Positions 15,770 through 24,825 are shown, numbered from the stretch's first letter. The stretch: DNA of 60,525 bases from CALAEC01 sp050692915 (GCA_050692915.1 JBOGVU010000009.1:1-60525), one strand, 5' to 3'. Translations and numbers: made by a program. Notes: generated by a model from the letters alone, not told the origin.

Positions 15770-18700
15770 CTACCCCACCGCCGCGAGCACGCCCCGCACC
15801 AGCTCCGCCTCGTGGAACGCCCGGACCCACTCCGCCTCCTCGAGGATCTTCCGGGCCCTGGCCACCTCCTCGTCCCCGCCGGCGGCCTCGGCGCCGAAGA
15901 GTGAAGCGATCCACCACACGGAGATAGCAACCGCCCGCTCCTGGCCCTGGCTGCGGTTCATGGCCAGGGCCGCCAGGGCCAGCTCCCTGGCCGCGTCGAC
16001 CTGGCCCTCGGCGACCCCGATCAGAGACCGGGCCCACAGGAGCGCGGTCCGGTCGCCCGGACCGGCTTCGGTCTCCGGCAGCGTGGGGTCGTCCACGATC
16101 GCCCGGGCCTCCTCCAGCCGGCCCCGGAGCGCCAGCGTGATGGCCAGCTCGGCGGCGTTCCAGGCGATCAGGACCCGGTCGCCGAGCTCGACGCATAGCC
16201 CGTACGCCTCGCGGAGGTCGGCCTCGGCCTCCTCGTACCGCTCCAGGAGCCGGAGCACCGTGCCCCGATCCCCCAGGGCCGAGGCAAGCTCCCACCGGGC
16301 GCCCAGGTCACGGTAGATCTTCACGGCCTCGCTGGAGCAGGCCAGGGACTCCCCCAGCTGCCACATGGCGCGGAACGCGTTGCTCCGCCGCTCCTGGGCC
16401 GTGGCCACCGTGAACGGGTCCCCCAGCTCCCGGCCGACAGCCAGGGCCGGCTCCGCCAGCTCGAGCACGCCGACCGGGTCGTTCTCGGCGGCGGTGACAC
16501 CGGCCAGGGAGATCAGCGCCCGGGCCTCCCCCCACCGGTCCCGCTCGGGGTTCTCCCGGGCGATCCGCAGCGCCTCCTGGAACGTCCGACGGGCGGCCTC
16601 CATGTCCTCCCGCCAGTACCCCACCCAGCCGGCCATGAGGAGCGTTCGGGCCGTGGCCCACGGATCCCCCAGCTTCTCCGCGGCGGCCAGGGCCCGGTCG
16701 AACATGTCCTCGGCCCGGTCGATGTCCGCGTGGATGTTCAGCGTGATGTCCGCCAGGAACCGTCCAGCCAGAGCCCCGGTCCACGGATCGCCCCCGGCCC
16801 GCTCCAGGGCCAGGACCAGGGTGGCCTCCGCATCCTCGTACTCGCCGAGCCAGTACCGGGCCTCCCCCGTGCCGGCCAGGATGCGGGCCTCGTCGGGCCC
16901 CCAGCCCTCCTGCGGCCCGGCCATGGCCAGGGCCCGCTCGTACAGGTCGACGGCCGCCCGGGACTCCATCCGCCGCCGGGCCAGGTCCCCGGCCCGGCGG
17001 AGCGCGGCCTCGGCCCGGAGGGCCGGCTCGCGGTCGGAGGGGTCGAGATCGAGGGCGGCCCGGGCCGCCTCCTCGAGGTGGAACGCCACCTGCTGGGCGT
17101 GCCGCTCGGATGCCTCGAGCTCGTCCAGGCCCTCGGCCACTCGTACGTGGAGCCGTCGTCGCTCCCGCTTCGGCAGGCTGTCGTAGGCGACCTCGCGGAG
17201 CAGCTCGTGCCGGAACCGCCACCGGCCCCGGATCTCCTCGTCCCGGACCAGCAGCTCCTCGTCCTCCAGCGTCGCCAGGACCTCCGGGTTCGCCTCGGCC
17301 ACCAGGGCCAGCTTCGGCTCGGTGAACGCCCCACCGGGGAAGATCGAGGCCACCCGGATGAGGTTCCGGGCCGGCTCGGCGAGGTGGTCGATCCGGGACG
17401 CCGCCACGGCCTGGACCGTCGGTGGCAGCATCCGGGCCGGGACCCGGCCGTCGTGAGTGTGAGCGTCGGCCTCGTGCAGGAGCATCCCGGTGGTCTCCAC
17501 GATGAAGAACGGGTTCCCGCCCGCCTCGCGAGCGATCCGGCCCGCGGTGGCCTCGTCGATGGGGTTCCCGGCCGCGGCGCCGGCCAGGTCGAGGGACTCG
17601 CGGTACCCCAGCGGCTCCAGGTGCAGGACGATCGCGTCGGGGACGCCCGCCCCCCAGGCCGGGCGATGACGGACTAGGTCCTCCCGGGCCACCGCCACCA
17701 CGGTCAGCGGGAGGCGCCGGCTTCCGCGGACGACCTCCTCGACCACGTCCAGCAGTGGCGGCCGGGCCAGGTGGAGGTCCTCCAGGACCACCACCACCGG
17801 TCCCGACCTGGCCAGTCCCTCGACGAAGGACACCAGGCCGGCCCGGATCTCGGCGGCCCGGTACTGGGTCCGCTCCCGGCCCTCCTCTCCCACGCCCAAG
17901 AGGAGGCCGAGCTGGGCCACCACCCGGTCGACGTCGGTCGGGTCGCAGCACCCCTCGATCACGTCCTCGAGCCGTGCGCGGAGCTCCTCCTGGGGGGTCT
18001 CCCCGCCGGCGCCGAGCCGCCGGCGGACCATGTCCACAAGTGGCGCGAACGTGGGGTCCTCGCCGAACTCGCTGGCCCGCCCGGACATGACCACGGCCTC
18101 CTCCGGGACCCCGGCCAGGAGCTCCTGCACCAGGCGGCTCTTCCCGATCCCCGGCTCGCCGACCACGGTCACCAGGTGGGCCCGAGAGGTCTCCATGGCC
18201 CGCTCGAACGCCCCCCGAACCAGCTCGAGCTCCCGCCGCCGACCTACCAGGGGGATGGTCCGACGGGATGACCGCGGGGTGAGCGACACGACCGGAGAGG
18301 CGGAGGGCTCGTCGGCGAACCCCCTGGCCGCCACCCGGCGCGACTCCCCGAACGAGGCTGCGTGCCGGGTGAGCAGCCACGTGGTCTCCCCGACCAGCAC
18401 CTCCCCCGGCTCGGCGGCCTGCTGGAGCCTTGCGGCCAGGTTCACCGCGGCCCCGGAGACCATGAAGTCGTCGGCCGGCGCCATGTTCGCCACCACTGCG
18501 CCGGTGTTGATCCCCACCCGGACCCGGAGGGGGTCGACCAGGCCCTGCCGCTCCCCGAGCTGCTCGACCCGGTCACGGATCGACAGCCCCGCCCGGACCG
18601 CTCGGAGGGCGTCGTCGTCGTGCGCGTGGGGCAGGCCGAACACGGCCATGACGGCGTCCCCCACGAATTTCTCGGCCCGGCCTCGGAGCGAGGAAAGCTC

Positions 18701-18928
18701 GTCCGAGGCCAGCTGGTAGAAGGCCCCCATGACCTCCCGGAACCGCTCCGGGTCCAGGCGGGAGGCCAGCTGGGTGGACGCAGCGATGTCGGCGAACAGG
18801 ACCGTGACGACCTTCCGCTCCTCCCCGGCCTCATCTTCTTCGTGGGCCACCCAGGCCCCGCAGCGAGGGCAGAACCGGGCATCGGTAGGGAGCGGCGTGC
18901 CGCACCGCTCGCAGGTTCGCGCGCTCAC
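15770..18928 (-). CDS. Class III nucleotide cyclase - AAA ATPase - TPR regulator
   Basis: 1052 residues. Residues 1-30 form a zinc ribbon (CERCGTPLPTDARFCPRCG). Residues about 38-200 form a class III adenylate/guanylate cyclase domain with VTVLFADIAAST (first metal Asp), KFVGDAVMAVFG (second Asp) and VRVGINTGAVVAN. An AAA/STAND-type ATPase follows with Walker A GEPGIGKSRL near residue 250. From about 600 to the C-terminus there are TPR-type helical repeats. This multidomain plan is common in Actinomycetota and Chloroflexota; whether the cyclase makes cAMP or is purely regulatory cannot be told. The GTG start follows TATCCT by 7 nt (leaderless). Confidence 0.92.
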   Translation of the reverse strand: MSARTCERCGTPLPTDARFCPRCGAWVAHEEDEAGEERKVVTVLFADIAASTQLASRLDPERFREVMGAFYQLASDELSSLRGRAEKFVGDAVMAVFGLPHAHDDDALRAVRAGLSIRDRVEQLGERQGLVDPLRVRVGINTGAVVANMAPADDFMVSGAAVNLAARLQQAAEPGEVLVGETTWLLTRHAASFGESRRVAARGFADEPSASPVVSLTPRSSRRTIPLVGRRRELELVRGAFERAMETSRAHLVTVVGEPGIGKSRLVQELLAGVPEEAVVMSGRASEFGEDPTFAPLVDMVRRRLGAGGETPQEELRARLEDVIEGCCDPTDVDRVVAQLGLLLGVGEEGRERTQYRAAEIRAGLVSFVEGLARSGPVVVVLEDLHLARPPLLDVVEEVVRGSRRLPLTVVAVAREDLVRHRPAWGAGVPDAIVLHLEPLGYRESLDLAGAAAGNPIDEATAGRIAREAGGNPFFIVETTGMLLHEADAHTHDGRVPARMLPPTVQAVAASRIDHLAEPARNLIRVASIFPGGAFTEPKLALVAEANPEVLATLEDEELLVRDEEIRGRWRFRHELLREVAYDSLPKRERRRLHVRVAEGLDELEASERHAQQVAFHLEEAARAALDLDPSDREPALRAEAALRRAGDLARRRMESRAAVDLYERALAMAGPQEGWGPDEARILAGTGEARYWLGEYEDAEATLVLALERAGGDPWTGALAGRFLADITLNIHADIDRAEDMFDRALAAAEKLGDPWATARTLLMAGWVGYWREDMEAARRTFQEALRIARENPERDRWGEARALISLAGVTAAENDPVGVLELAEPALAVGRELGDPFTVATAQERRSNAFRAMWQLGESLACSSEAVKIYRDLGARWELASALGDRGTVLRLLERYEEAEADLREAYGLCVELGDRVLIAWNAAELAITLALRGRLEEARAIVDDPTLPETEAGPGDRTALLWARSLIGVAEGQVDAARELALAALAMNRSQGQERAVAISVWWIASLFGAEAAGGDEEVARARKILEEAEWVRAFHEAELVRGVLAAVG

Positions 18929-18935
18929 GCCCGCA

Positions 18936-18941
18936 AGGATA
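18936..18941 (-). promoter_or_regulatory. -10 element (TATCCT) of the cyclase gene
   Basis: TATCCT on the minus strand, exactly 7 nt before GTG 18928. No Shine-Dalgarno. Same hexamer and spacing as the F420 oxidoreductase promoter at 50816-50821. Confidence 0.5.
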
Positions 18942-19052
18942 CGGGAGTGTGCCGACTCAACCCAGGGGGGACGGTGGCCGATGGACCGGGGACGGAGTCC
19001 GAGGCGGACGGGGTGCCTGCCTCGGACGCGGCCACTCCCGGGAGGGGGCCCG

Positions 19053-19274
19053 TTGGAGACCGAGATCTATCACGTGGTACCGGTCCAGGACTGGGTCGTC
19101 CACGAAGAGCAACGGGATATCTGCGTCTGCGGTCCTCACGTCGAGTACTTCCCGGGCGGCACTGTGATCGTCCACCACGCCCTCGACGGCCGCAACGCCG
19201 CCGATCCGACGTGGCCTCGCAGGCGGGCCACAGAGGTTGCCCGGATCCACCTCAGGGCCGACGAGCCGGCCTGA
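19053..19274 (+). CDS. Small conserved hypothetical protein
   Basis: 73 residues from TTG 19053, chosen because GGGAGGGGG precedes it and the frame upstream loses coding character. It contains DICVCGPHVEYFPGG with a Cys-x-Cys and IVHHALDGRNA, a pattern I associate with small uncharacterised actinobacterial proteins. No function can be assigned. It ends just before a strong bidirectional hairpin. Confidence 0.55.
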   Translation: METEIYHVVPVQDWVVHEEQRDICVCGPHVEYFPGGTVIVHHALDGRNAADPTWPRRRATEVARIHLRADEPA

Positions 19275-19283
19275 CGCGTCCCG

Positions 19284-19317
19284 GGCGGAGGACGGGCCCG
19301 GAGGCCCGACCTCCGCC
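19284..19317. terminator. Bidirectional terminator hairpin
   Basis: GGCGGAGG/CCTCCGCC outer stem plus CGGGCC/GGCCCG inner stem separated by one A-A mismatch, with loop CGGA. It lies exactly between the convergent small protein (ends 19274) and membrane protein (ends 19328), so it can serve both. Confidence 0.7.
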
Positions 19318-19327
19318 GTGTGACTCC

Positions 19328-20194
19328 CTATCGGCGCTCCTCTGGAGGAAGGGGCGTCCCGGGCCGCTGCTCCGGGCCAGAAGGCTCCGCGGGCCCGGCG
19401 TATGCCGTCGGCGTCTCCGCGCCGACCGCGCCTTGCGGCTCGGTCCCGACCTCCCTGCGGACCTCGTCGCCACGCTCACGCAACGCCTCGGCCCCGCCGG
19501 TCCGAACCTCCTCGCGGATCTGCGGCGCTTCCCGCTCCATCCGGTTCAGTGCCCGGTTCCACCGCTCCCGCATCGGCTGGATCCCTCCCCCTCCGATGGC
19601 CACGATGCCGACGCCCACTATCAGCGCCAGCAGGGCGTAGAAGAGGCCGATGACGATCGGCTCCGCCACGTTGATCTGCGTCAAGGCGGCGGTGATCCCC
19701 ACCACCCAGATGCCGGCCGCCGCGATGGCGGCGAGCGCACGGCCGTAGGACAGGCCGCCCAACAGCCCCGACACGATGGTCCGAACCCCGGTGGCGACGG
19801 CGGCCGTGATCACGATGATCAGGATGGCCACGAAGAGATTCGGGAGGAAGGCGATGATGCCCTCGATCAGGTCGCTGATCGGGTTGGGGCCGAATACACC
19901 GAACGCCAGCTGGAGCACGAACAACATGACCGTGTAGAAAACGATCCGGGAAAGGATGTCGCTGGCGTCGAGCTTCGACCGGTCCATCGCCCGCTTCAGC
20001 CCACCCCGCTCGACGAGCCGATCGAACCCCACCCGTTCCAAGACCTTGTCCAAGATCTTCTCGATCGCCTTGGCCACGAAGTAGCCGATCACCAGGATGA
20101 GCAGGAACCCGCCGAGCTTCGGCAGGAAGGTGATGATGGAGGTCCAGGCCCGCTCCAGCCCGCCCTCGAGGTCGACTTGCGCTAGCACTGTCAT
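19328..20194 (-). CDS. Membrane protein with conserved TM-helix repeats (mechanosensitive channel-like)
   Basis: 288 residues; ATG preceded by GGAGGCGTC. There are four or five hydrophobic helices: FLPKLGGFLLILVIGYFVAK, IVFYTVMLFVLQLAFGVF, IIAFLPNLFVAILIIVITAA, AAAGIWVVGITAALTQI and VIGLFYALLALIVGVGIVAI. The F-LP-L---L-IL-IG--VAK pattern repeated twice is typical of the conserved TM-helix family related to small-conductance mechanosensitive channels. The C-terminal 80 residues are hydrophilic, Glu/Arg/Pro-rich and probably cytoplasmic and disordered. No MscS beta domain is seen. Confidence 0.8.
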   Translation of the reverse strand: MTVLAQVDLEGGLERAWTSIITFLPKLGGFLLILVIGYFVAKAIEKILDKVLERVGFDRLVERGGLKRAMDRSKLDASDILSRIVFYTVMLFVLQLAFGVFGPNPISDLIEGIIAFLPNLFVAILIIVITAAVATGVRTIVSGLLGGLSYGRALAAIAAAGIWVVGITAALTQINVAEPIVIGLFYALLALIVGVGIVAIGGGGIQPMRERWNRALNRMEREAPQIREEVRTGGAEALRERGDEVRREVGTEPQGAVGAETPTAYAGPAEPSGPEQRPGTPLPPEERR

Positions 20195-20302
20195 GACGCC
20201 TCCTTCTCCCGCGCGGTCCGGACCGGCCCATGCCGGTCGGAACGGGCAACCAAGAGATTCCCCGTAGGCGAAGGAGCGAAACGAGGCGGGAGGGGGCTGG
20301 GG

Positions 20303-20773
20303 TCAGTCCGGTACCGGACGGAAGCCGCGAAGGTCGAGGATCGAGCCGGTCCGCTGGGCCTTCGGCTGGAGGACGGCCTCGACCCTCATCCCCGACTCCA
20401 GCTCCTCCGCCTCGATCACGAAGTGCATCAGGACGGTGTCCGCGCCGTCGAGGCGGACCAGCCCCACCGTGACCGGGTCCGGGAGCGGCTCACCCTCCAC
20501 GCCCACGGTGCCGACCGAGAACGACACCAGGGTCCCCTGGGGACCCACCGTGACGTCCGGCTCCAGCGGGCCGGCGAAGCACCGCTCGCAGAACAGCCGG
20601 GCCGGGCAGTATGTGACCCGGCACTCCTCGCACCTCGAGGCCAGGAGCTCCCCCCGGTCCCGCAGGGCGGTGAAGAACGCTTCCCCGGCCACCCCCGGGG
20701 TGTACCGGTGACGGACCGGGATGCGGTCCTCCCACAGGATGACGTCCTTGGGGTCCGAGACCTTCTCGAACAT
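20303..20773 (-). CDS. DUF35 Zn-ribbon/OB-fold CoA-binding protein (copy 1)
   Basis: 156 residues. Zinc ribbon CEECRVTYCPARLFCERCF near residue 48, then OB-fold GTLVSFSVGTVGVEGEPLPDPVTVGLVRLDG. DUF35 proteins form complexes with thiolase-superfamily partners, for example ChsH2 with ChsH1 and Ltp2 in steroid side-chain catabolism. The ATG is 2 nt after the stop of the second DUF35 copy; it is last in a five-gene operon with two thiolase-like genes. Confidence 0.88.
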   Translation of the reverse strand: MFEKVSDPKDVILWEDRIPVRHRYTPGVAGEAFFTALRDRGELLASRCEECRVTYCPARLFCERCFAGPLEPDVTVGPQGTLVSFSVGTVGVEGEPLPDPVTVGLVRLDGADTVLMHFVIEAEELESGMRVEAVLQPKAQRTGSILDLRGFRPVPD

Positions 20774-20775
20774 CC

Positions 20776-21321
20776 TCAGCCCGCCTTCGTCCTGAGCTTC
20801 GCCTCGCGGGGCCGGAAGTACCGGATGTCGAGGATGGAGCCCCGCCGCTCTTCCTCCGGCAGCCACACCGCTTCCACGGCCATGCCGATCGACACGGCGT
20901 CGGGGGCCACCTCGCCGAGCTTGTGCATGAAACCGATCCCCTGGGAGGCCCCGTCGATCTCGATCACGGCCGGGAGCTCCGGCTCCTCCAGCGGCTCCAT
21001 GTCCCACCGGATGTGGCAGATCGAGAAGGTGTTCACGGTCCCCGTGTCCGAGACCTCGAGCCACCGGTCGGTGGGCCGGAAGCATTGCTCGCAGAACATC
21101 CGGGGCGGCACCAGGATCCGCCGGCACCGCCTGCACTCCCGGGCCAGGATCACCCCGCGGCGGAGGCCCCGGAGGTACTCGCCGACGGCCACGCCCGTGT
21201 CCCAGGCGTACCGCGCGTCGACCTCCCAGTCCACCGCCCCCACCGCCTCGCGGAACGCCGCGTCCTTCAGCGGGGTGGGTCCCAAAGTCACCCTCGGCGG
21301 CGCGCCATCGTCGCGGGTCAT
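20776..21321 (-). CDS. DUF35 Zn-ribbon/OB-fold CoA-binding protein (copy 2)
   Basis: 181 residues, ATG overlapping the thiolase-like stop (ATGA). N-terminal helical hairpin (DTGVAVGEYLRGLRRGVILA), zinc ribbon CRRCRRILVPPRMFCEQCF, then OB-fold DTGTVNTFSICHIRW and a conserved C-terminal GSILDIRYFRP shared with copy 1 (GSILDLRGFRP). Tight coupling to the thiolase-like gene suggests these two products form a complex, while copy 1 may partner the second thiolase-like protein. Confidence 0.88.
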   Translation of the reverse strand: MTRDDGAPPRVTLGPTPLKDAAFREAVGAVDWEVDARYAWDTGVAVGEYLRGLRRGVILARECRRCRRILVPPRMFCEQCFRPTDRWLEVSDTGTVNTFSICHIRWDMEPLEEPELPAVIEIDGASQGIGFMHKLGEVAPDAVSIGMAVEAVWLPEEERRGSILDIRYFRPREAKLRTKAG

Positions 21322-22481
21322 CGGCCCATCACCACCACCGTGCCCACCTGCATCAGGTCTCCCCAGGCCTGGGCCACGCCCTTCCGCGGGTCGCCCGGCA
21401 CCTGTCGCTTCCCCGCCTGCCCCGAGAGCTGCCAGTACAGCTCGGCGATCTTCATCAGCCCGGCCGCGGCGATCGGGTTCCCCACCCCGAGCAACCCCCC
21501 CGAGGGCGTGGACGGCAGGTCCCCGTCGCGGTTCAGCACGCCGTCCTTCATGGCCTCGGGGGCCTTCCCCTTGTCGAACAGCATGAGCCCCTCGAGGTGG
21601 TGGAGCTCCTTGTAGTCGAACGGGTCGTACGCCTCGGCGATGTTGATCTCCTTCCGGGGCTCCCGGATCCCGGCCATGTCGTAGGCCTGGCGGGCCGCGT
21701 ACTCCACGTACCTCGGGTAGTACAGGTCGCGATTCGTCCAGTACGCGGTGTCCAGGTGCCAGCCGACACCGTCGACCCACACCGGCCGGTCGGTGGTCCG
21801 CTTGGCCACGTGCTCGGCGGCCAGCACCACGGCCACGGCGCCGTCCGACACCGGCGAGACGTCGAGGCGCTGGACCGGCCAGGCCAGCACCTCGGAGTCG
21901 AGGACGTCCTCCACCGTGATGTCCGCCTGCCCGAGGAGCGCGGCGGGGTGGTCCGCGGCGTTCCGTTTGTTCTTCACCGCGACCTGTGCGATGTCCCGCT
22001 TCTCCAGGCCGTGCACGGTCATGTACCGGTTCATCTCCAGTGCGAAGATCCACAGGAGGTTCGGCCCCAGCGGGCGCTCCAGGATGCTGTCGAAGATCGT
22101 GATGAACGCGCCCTGGGCATGGGGCTGGGTCGAGGACATCTTCTCCTCCGCCACCACCAGGCACGTGTCGAACATCCCGCTGGCCACCTGGTACCAGCCC
22201 TGGATCGTGACGAACACCCCGGTGCCCCCGCCGACGTAGGTCCGGAAGTACGGCTTGCCCCACGCGCCGGCCCCGTCCGAGAGGTACTCCCCCTTCATGT
22301 GCACCCCGTCGAACGCGTCCGGGGCCGTCCCCATGGCCACGCAGTCGATGTCGTCCAGGGTCATGCCAGCGGAGTCGAGAGCCGCCCTGGCCGCCTGCCA
22401 GGAGAGCTCCTTGCCGGTCTCCTGGGCCCGGCGCACGAACTTCGTCATGCCCGCGCCGACCACGGCCACCCGCTGTCCCAT
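21318..22481 (-). CDS. Thiolase-like protein without thiolase catalytic residues (putative Ltp2-type aldolase), copy 1
   Basis: 387 residues in the SCP-x/acetyl-CoA acetyltransferase-like branch: MGQRVAVVGAGMTKF, EEKMSSTQP, DGAVAVVLA, INIAEAYDPFDYKELHHLEGL and a C-terminal TPSGGLLGVGNPIAAAGLMK. The nucleophilic Cys region reads TYVGGGTGVFVTIQ, with no cysteine, and the usual GHP histidine is Asn (GNP). The thiolytic mechanism is therefore unlikely. Actinobacterial Ltp2 proteins show the same losses, pair with a DUF35 protein and cleave beta-hydroxyacyl-CoA by retro-aldol reaction. Tyr in EAYDPFDY may be relevant. Ltp2-like function is inferred from this parallel. Confidence 0.85.
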   Translation of the reverse strand: MGQRVAVVGAGMTKFVRRAQETGKELSWQAARAALDSAGMTLDDIDCVAMGTAPDAFDGVHMKGEYLSDGAGAWGKPYFRTYVGGGTGVFVTIQGWYQVASGMFDTCLVVAEEKMSSTQPHAQGAFITIFDSILERPLGPNLLWIFALEMNRYMTVHGLEKRDIAQVAVKNKRNAADHPAALLGQADITVEDVLDSEVLAWPVQRLDVSPVSDGAVAVVLAAEHVAKRTTDRPVWVDGVGWHLDTAYWTNRDLYYPRYVEYAARQAYDMAGIREPRKEINIAEAYDPFDYKELHHLEGLMLFDKGKAPEAMKDGVLNRDGDLPSTPSGGLLGVGNPIAAAGLMKIAELYWQLSGQAGKRQVPGDPRKGVAQAWGDLMQVGTVVVMGR

Positions 22482-22853
22482 CTAGGACGCCCCTTCGGAC
22501 ACTCCGGCGGCGTATTCGATGATCTGGACCGCGTTGCCGTCGGGGTCCCGGAACGAGGCGAACCGGGCGAACCCCTCCACCTCGCCGACGTGCTCCTCGA
22601 ACGTGGCGCCCCTGCCCTCCAGCTCGGCCCGGGCCGAGTCGAGGTCGTCGACGCCGAACACCGCGGTGGCTCCGCCCGGCTGCATGGGGCGCCCCTCCAC
22701 CGCGCCGTGCAGGGCCAGCCTGATCGGGCCGGCGTCGAACTCGGCCCAGTTCGAGCCGTCCCGGCGGGTGAGCCGGAGCCCCAGCACTTCCTGGTAGAAC
22801 TTCACCGCTCGATCCATGTCGGTGACCCAGTAGTACACGTGGTCGAGGAGCAC
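22482..22853 (-). CDS. VOC/glyoxalase-fold protein
   Basis: 123 residues from GTG 22853, one nucleotide past the preceding stop. beta-alpha-beta-beta-beta repeats: LLDHVYYWVTDMDRAVKFYQ, LGLRLTRRDGSNWAEF, LALHGAVEG, VFGVDDLDSARAELEGRG and SFRDPDGNAVQIIEY. Possible metal ligands are His5, His in LALHG and Glu in IIEY. It lies between the two thiolase-like genes with abutting ends, so it belongs to the same pathway; VOC enzymes act as isomerases, epimerases or dioxygenases. Substrate unknown. Confidence 0.88.
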   Translation of the reverse strand: MLLDHVYYWVTDMDRAVKFYQEVLGLRLTRRDGSNWAEFDAGPIRLALHGAVEGRPMQPGGATAVFGVDDLDSARAELEGRGATFEEHVGEVEGFARFASFRDPDGNAVQIIEYAAGVSEGAS

Positions 22854-22854
22854 C

Positions 22855-24021
22855 TCACGCCACCGCCTCGTCCGAGGCGAACACCGCCACCGCCGCCGAC
22901 GTGGAGGGGACCCCTCGCCAGGACTGGGCCACGGCCACCCCGGCCTGGTCCACCTGTCGCTCCCCGGCCTCGCCCCGCAGCTGGAGCACGCACTCCAGCG
23001 TCCGGGCCAGCCCGTTCGCCTCGAACAGGTACCCCTGGCCGAGCGACCCGCCACTGGCGTTCACCGGCAGGTCCCCGTGCCGGGCGAAGGCCCCCTCCTC
23101 GACCATGGGGCCGGCCTCACCGGGCCGGGCCAGGCGGAGCGCCTCGAGATGCATCAGCTCGCGGTACGAGTACGCGTCGTCGACCTCGGCCAGGTCCACG
23201 TCCCGGGTGGGCGAGCCGAGCCGGGCCATCTCGTAGGCCCGGTCGGCGGCCTGCCGGACGTACCCTGCCCGATCCCACTCCCGGCTCTCCAGCGAGGCGC
23301 TGCCCGTGGACCATCCCACCCCGGCCACCCACACCGGCGCGTCCGTGAGGTCCGAAGCTCGGTCGGCATCGGCCAGGACCAGGACCACGCAGCCGTCGGC
23401 CCTGGCCGCCACGTCGAGGCGGCGGACCGGCCACCACAGCGGGTCCGACTCGCCCACGTCGTCGGCGGTCACCTCGGTGGGGTACGCGGCCCGGGGGTTG
23501 TCCAGAGCGTTCCGCCGGTTCTTCTCCACCACCAGCGCGCACTGCTCCTCGGACGTCCCGGTGGCGTCGAGGTACGCGTTCATCTCCAGCCCGGCTACGG
23601 CCAGGGGCGAGACACCCAGCGGCCGGTTGTACACGGGGTCGAGGGCGAACTGATGGATCGAGCCGAGCGACAGAACGTCCGAGACCTTCGAGTGGCCCTC
23701 CACGGCCACCACCCGAGCAGCCCCCGAGCGGATCAGCATCACCGCGGTGGCCACGGCGAACAGGCCGTCGGCGGAGACGGTGTGGACGGGCCGAAGGGCC
23801 GCCCCGATCTGGTCCGGCACGTACTCGTCGAAGATCGAGGTGCCCTCCCAGAAGTCCTCGGAGACGGCCACGAACGAGTCCACGTCCCTCCGGGGGTCGA
23901 TGCCGGCGTCGTCGTAGGCCCGGAGGGCGGCCTCGAAGGTCAGCTCCTTGTACGAGAGTCCGGCCGTGATGGGGGCGAACCCGGCGTGGCCCACCCCGAC
24001 GACGGCGACCCGGTCCCGCAT
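22855..24021 (-). CDS. Thiolase-like protein without thiolase catalytic residues, copy 2 (operon first gene)
   Basis: 388 residues, a divergent paralog of the neighbouring copy: MRDRVAVVGVGHAGFAP, VVAVEGHSKVSD, VDLAEVDDAYSYRELMHLEAL and NASGGSLGQGYLFEANGLAR. The nucleophile region is HTVSADGLFAVATAV with no Cys, and GHP is GYL, so both thiolase catalytic residues are absent. It starts the operon (24021 to 20303); a TAGACT -10 lies 9 nt before its ATG. Probably an Ltp2-like lyase or a structural partner of a DUF35 subunit. Confidence 0.85.
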   Translation of the reverse strand: MRDRVAVVGVGHAGFAPITAGLSYKELTFEAALRAYDDAGIDPRRDVDSFVAVSEDFWEGTSIFDEYVPDQIGAALRPVHTVSADGLFAVATAVMLIRSGAARVVAVEGHSKVSDVLSLGSIHQFALDPVYNRPLGVSPLAVAGLEMNAYLDATGTSEEQCALVVEKNRRNALDNPRAAYPTEVTADDVGESDPLWWPVRRLDVAARADGCVVLVLADADRASDLTDAPVWVAGVGWSTGSASLESREWDRAGYVRQAADRAYEMARLGSPTRDVDLAEVDDAYSYRELMHLEALRLARPGEAGPMVEEGAFARHGDLPVNASGGSLGQGYLFEANGLARTLECVLQLRGEAGERQVDQAGVAVAQSWRGVPSTSAAVAVFASDEAVA

Positions 24022-24030
24022 GGCGGCGGG

Positions 24031-24036
24031 AGTCTA
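24031..24036 (-). promoter_or_regulatory. -10 element (TAGACT) of the thiolase-like/DUF35 operon
   Basis: TAGACT on the minus strand, 9 nt before ATG 24021, no Shine-Dalgarno; likely leaderless transcript for the five-gene operon. Confidence 0.5.
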
Positions 24037-24077
24037 GCAAAGGGACGAACCGGACCGGCAACGAGTCGCTCGGGTCG

Positions 24078-24242
24078 TCAGGCCCGCTGTTCGAGATCCG
24101 GCCGCGACTCCGGTGAGAGACGCCGGAACCCATCGATGAGGCGGGACTTGTCGTCCGGGGTGATCGGTCGCAGCCGGATGCGAGTGCCGTCCCCGAGGGC
24201 CACCTCGGTGGTCCGGCGGCGCACGAATTCCTGGTCGGCCAC
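24078..24242 (-). pseudogene. Truncated GNAT acetyltransferase (N-terminal fragment)
   Basis: 54 codons from a GTG overlapping the PH-SHOCT TAG. The frame reads VALGDGTRIRLRPITPDDKSRL then GFRRLSPESR, the conserved N-terminus of Pat-like GNAT domains (normally continuing RYRRFF...), then ends abruptly with PDLEQRA and a stop. The catalytic acetyl-CoA-binding core is missing, so this is a remnant. Confidence 0.65.
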
Positions 24243-24731
24243 TACAGGCGGCCGAGAAGCCGGCGCTTCTGCGTCTCGAACTCCTCGGTGATCAGCCCCC
24301 GTTTTCTCATGGAGGCCCGCCGCTCGATCTCGTCCAACGGCGACGCGTTCGTCGACAGGGTCTCGGTCTGTGCGGCGGGACCTGATGCCTTCGAGAGCTC
24401 GCCTCTGATTCCGTTCGGCCTGCTCGAAGATCAGCTTCTGGACCGCCTCCGGCCGGCGGATGTGGGAGAAGTTGTTCTGGCCGAACTCGCCGCCCGACTC
24501 GATCCGCAGGTCCCCGGCCCCCACCACCCGTTCCAGGACCGACTGCTCGAAGCGGACGTCGTTGACGCGCTCCAACGGGATCTCCATCGACCGCTTCGCC
24601 AGCCATCCTGAGCGGTGGATGACCCGATCGCCGGTGACCACGAAGTACGAGGTCACCCAGCCTAGGAAGGAACGGACGGGAAGGGCCAGGAACAGGACGA
24701 TGCCGGACAGCACGGTCGCCCCCCCGATCAC
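24242..24731 (-). pseudogene. Broken PH-domain (bPH2) SHOCT membrane protein
   Basis: From a GTG at 24731 the frame gives one membrane helix (VLSGIVLFLALPVRSFLGW) and a clear bPH2 segment: TSYFVVTGDRVIHRSGWLAK, SMEIPLERVNDVRFEQSVLE, GAGDLRIESGGEFGQNNFSHI and AVQKLIFEQAE. After a frame change near 24400-24410 the C-terminus continues as a SHOCT motif: SPLDEIERRASMRKRGLITE then EEFETQKRRLLGRL, stop at 24242-24244. The usual first membrane helix is missing, and one indel separates the domains. Likely a decaying gene; an assembly error could explain the indel but not the lost N-terminus. Confidence 0.6.
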
Positions 24732-24825
24732 CCTCGGGGGATGCCCTGGGGGTCGAGGACCCGATCTCTCCCACCGCGACCCCGCGGCCTCGCCTCTTTG
24801 ACTCGAAGGAGGTCGCGCGACCCCT

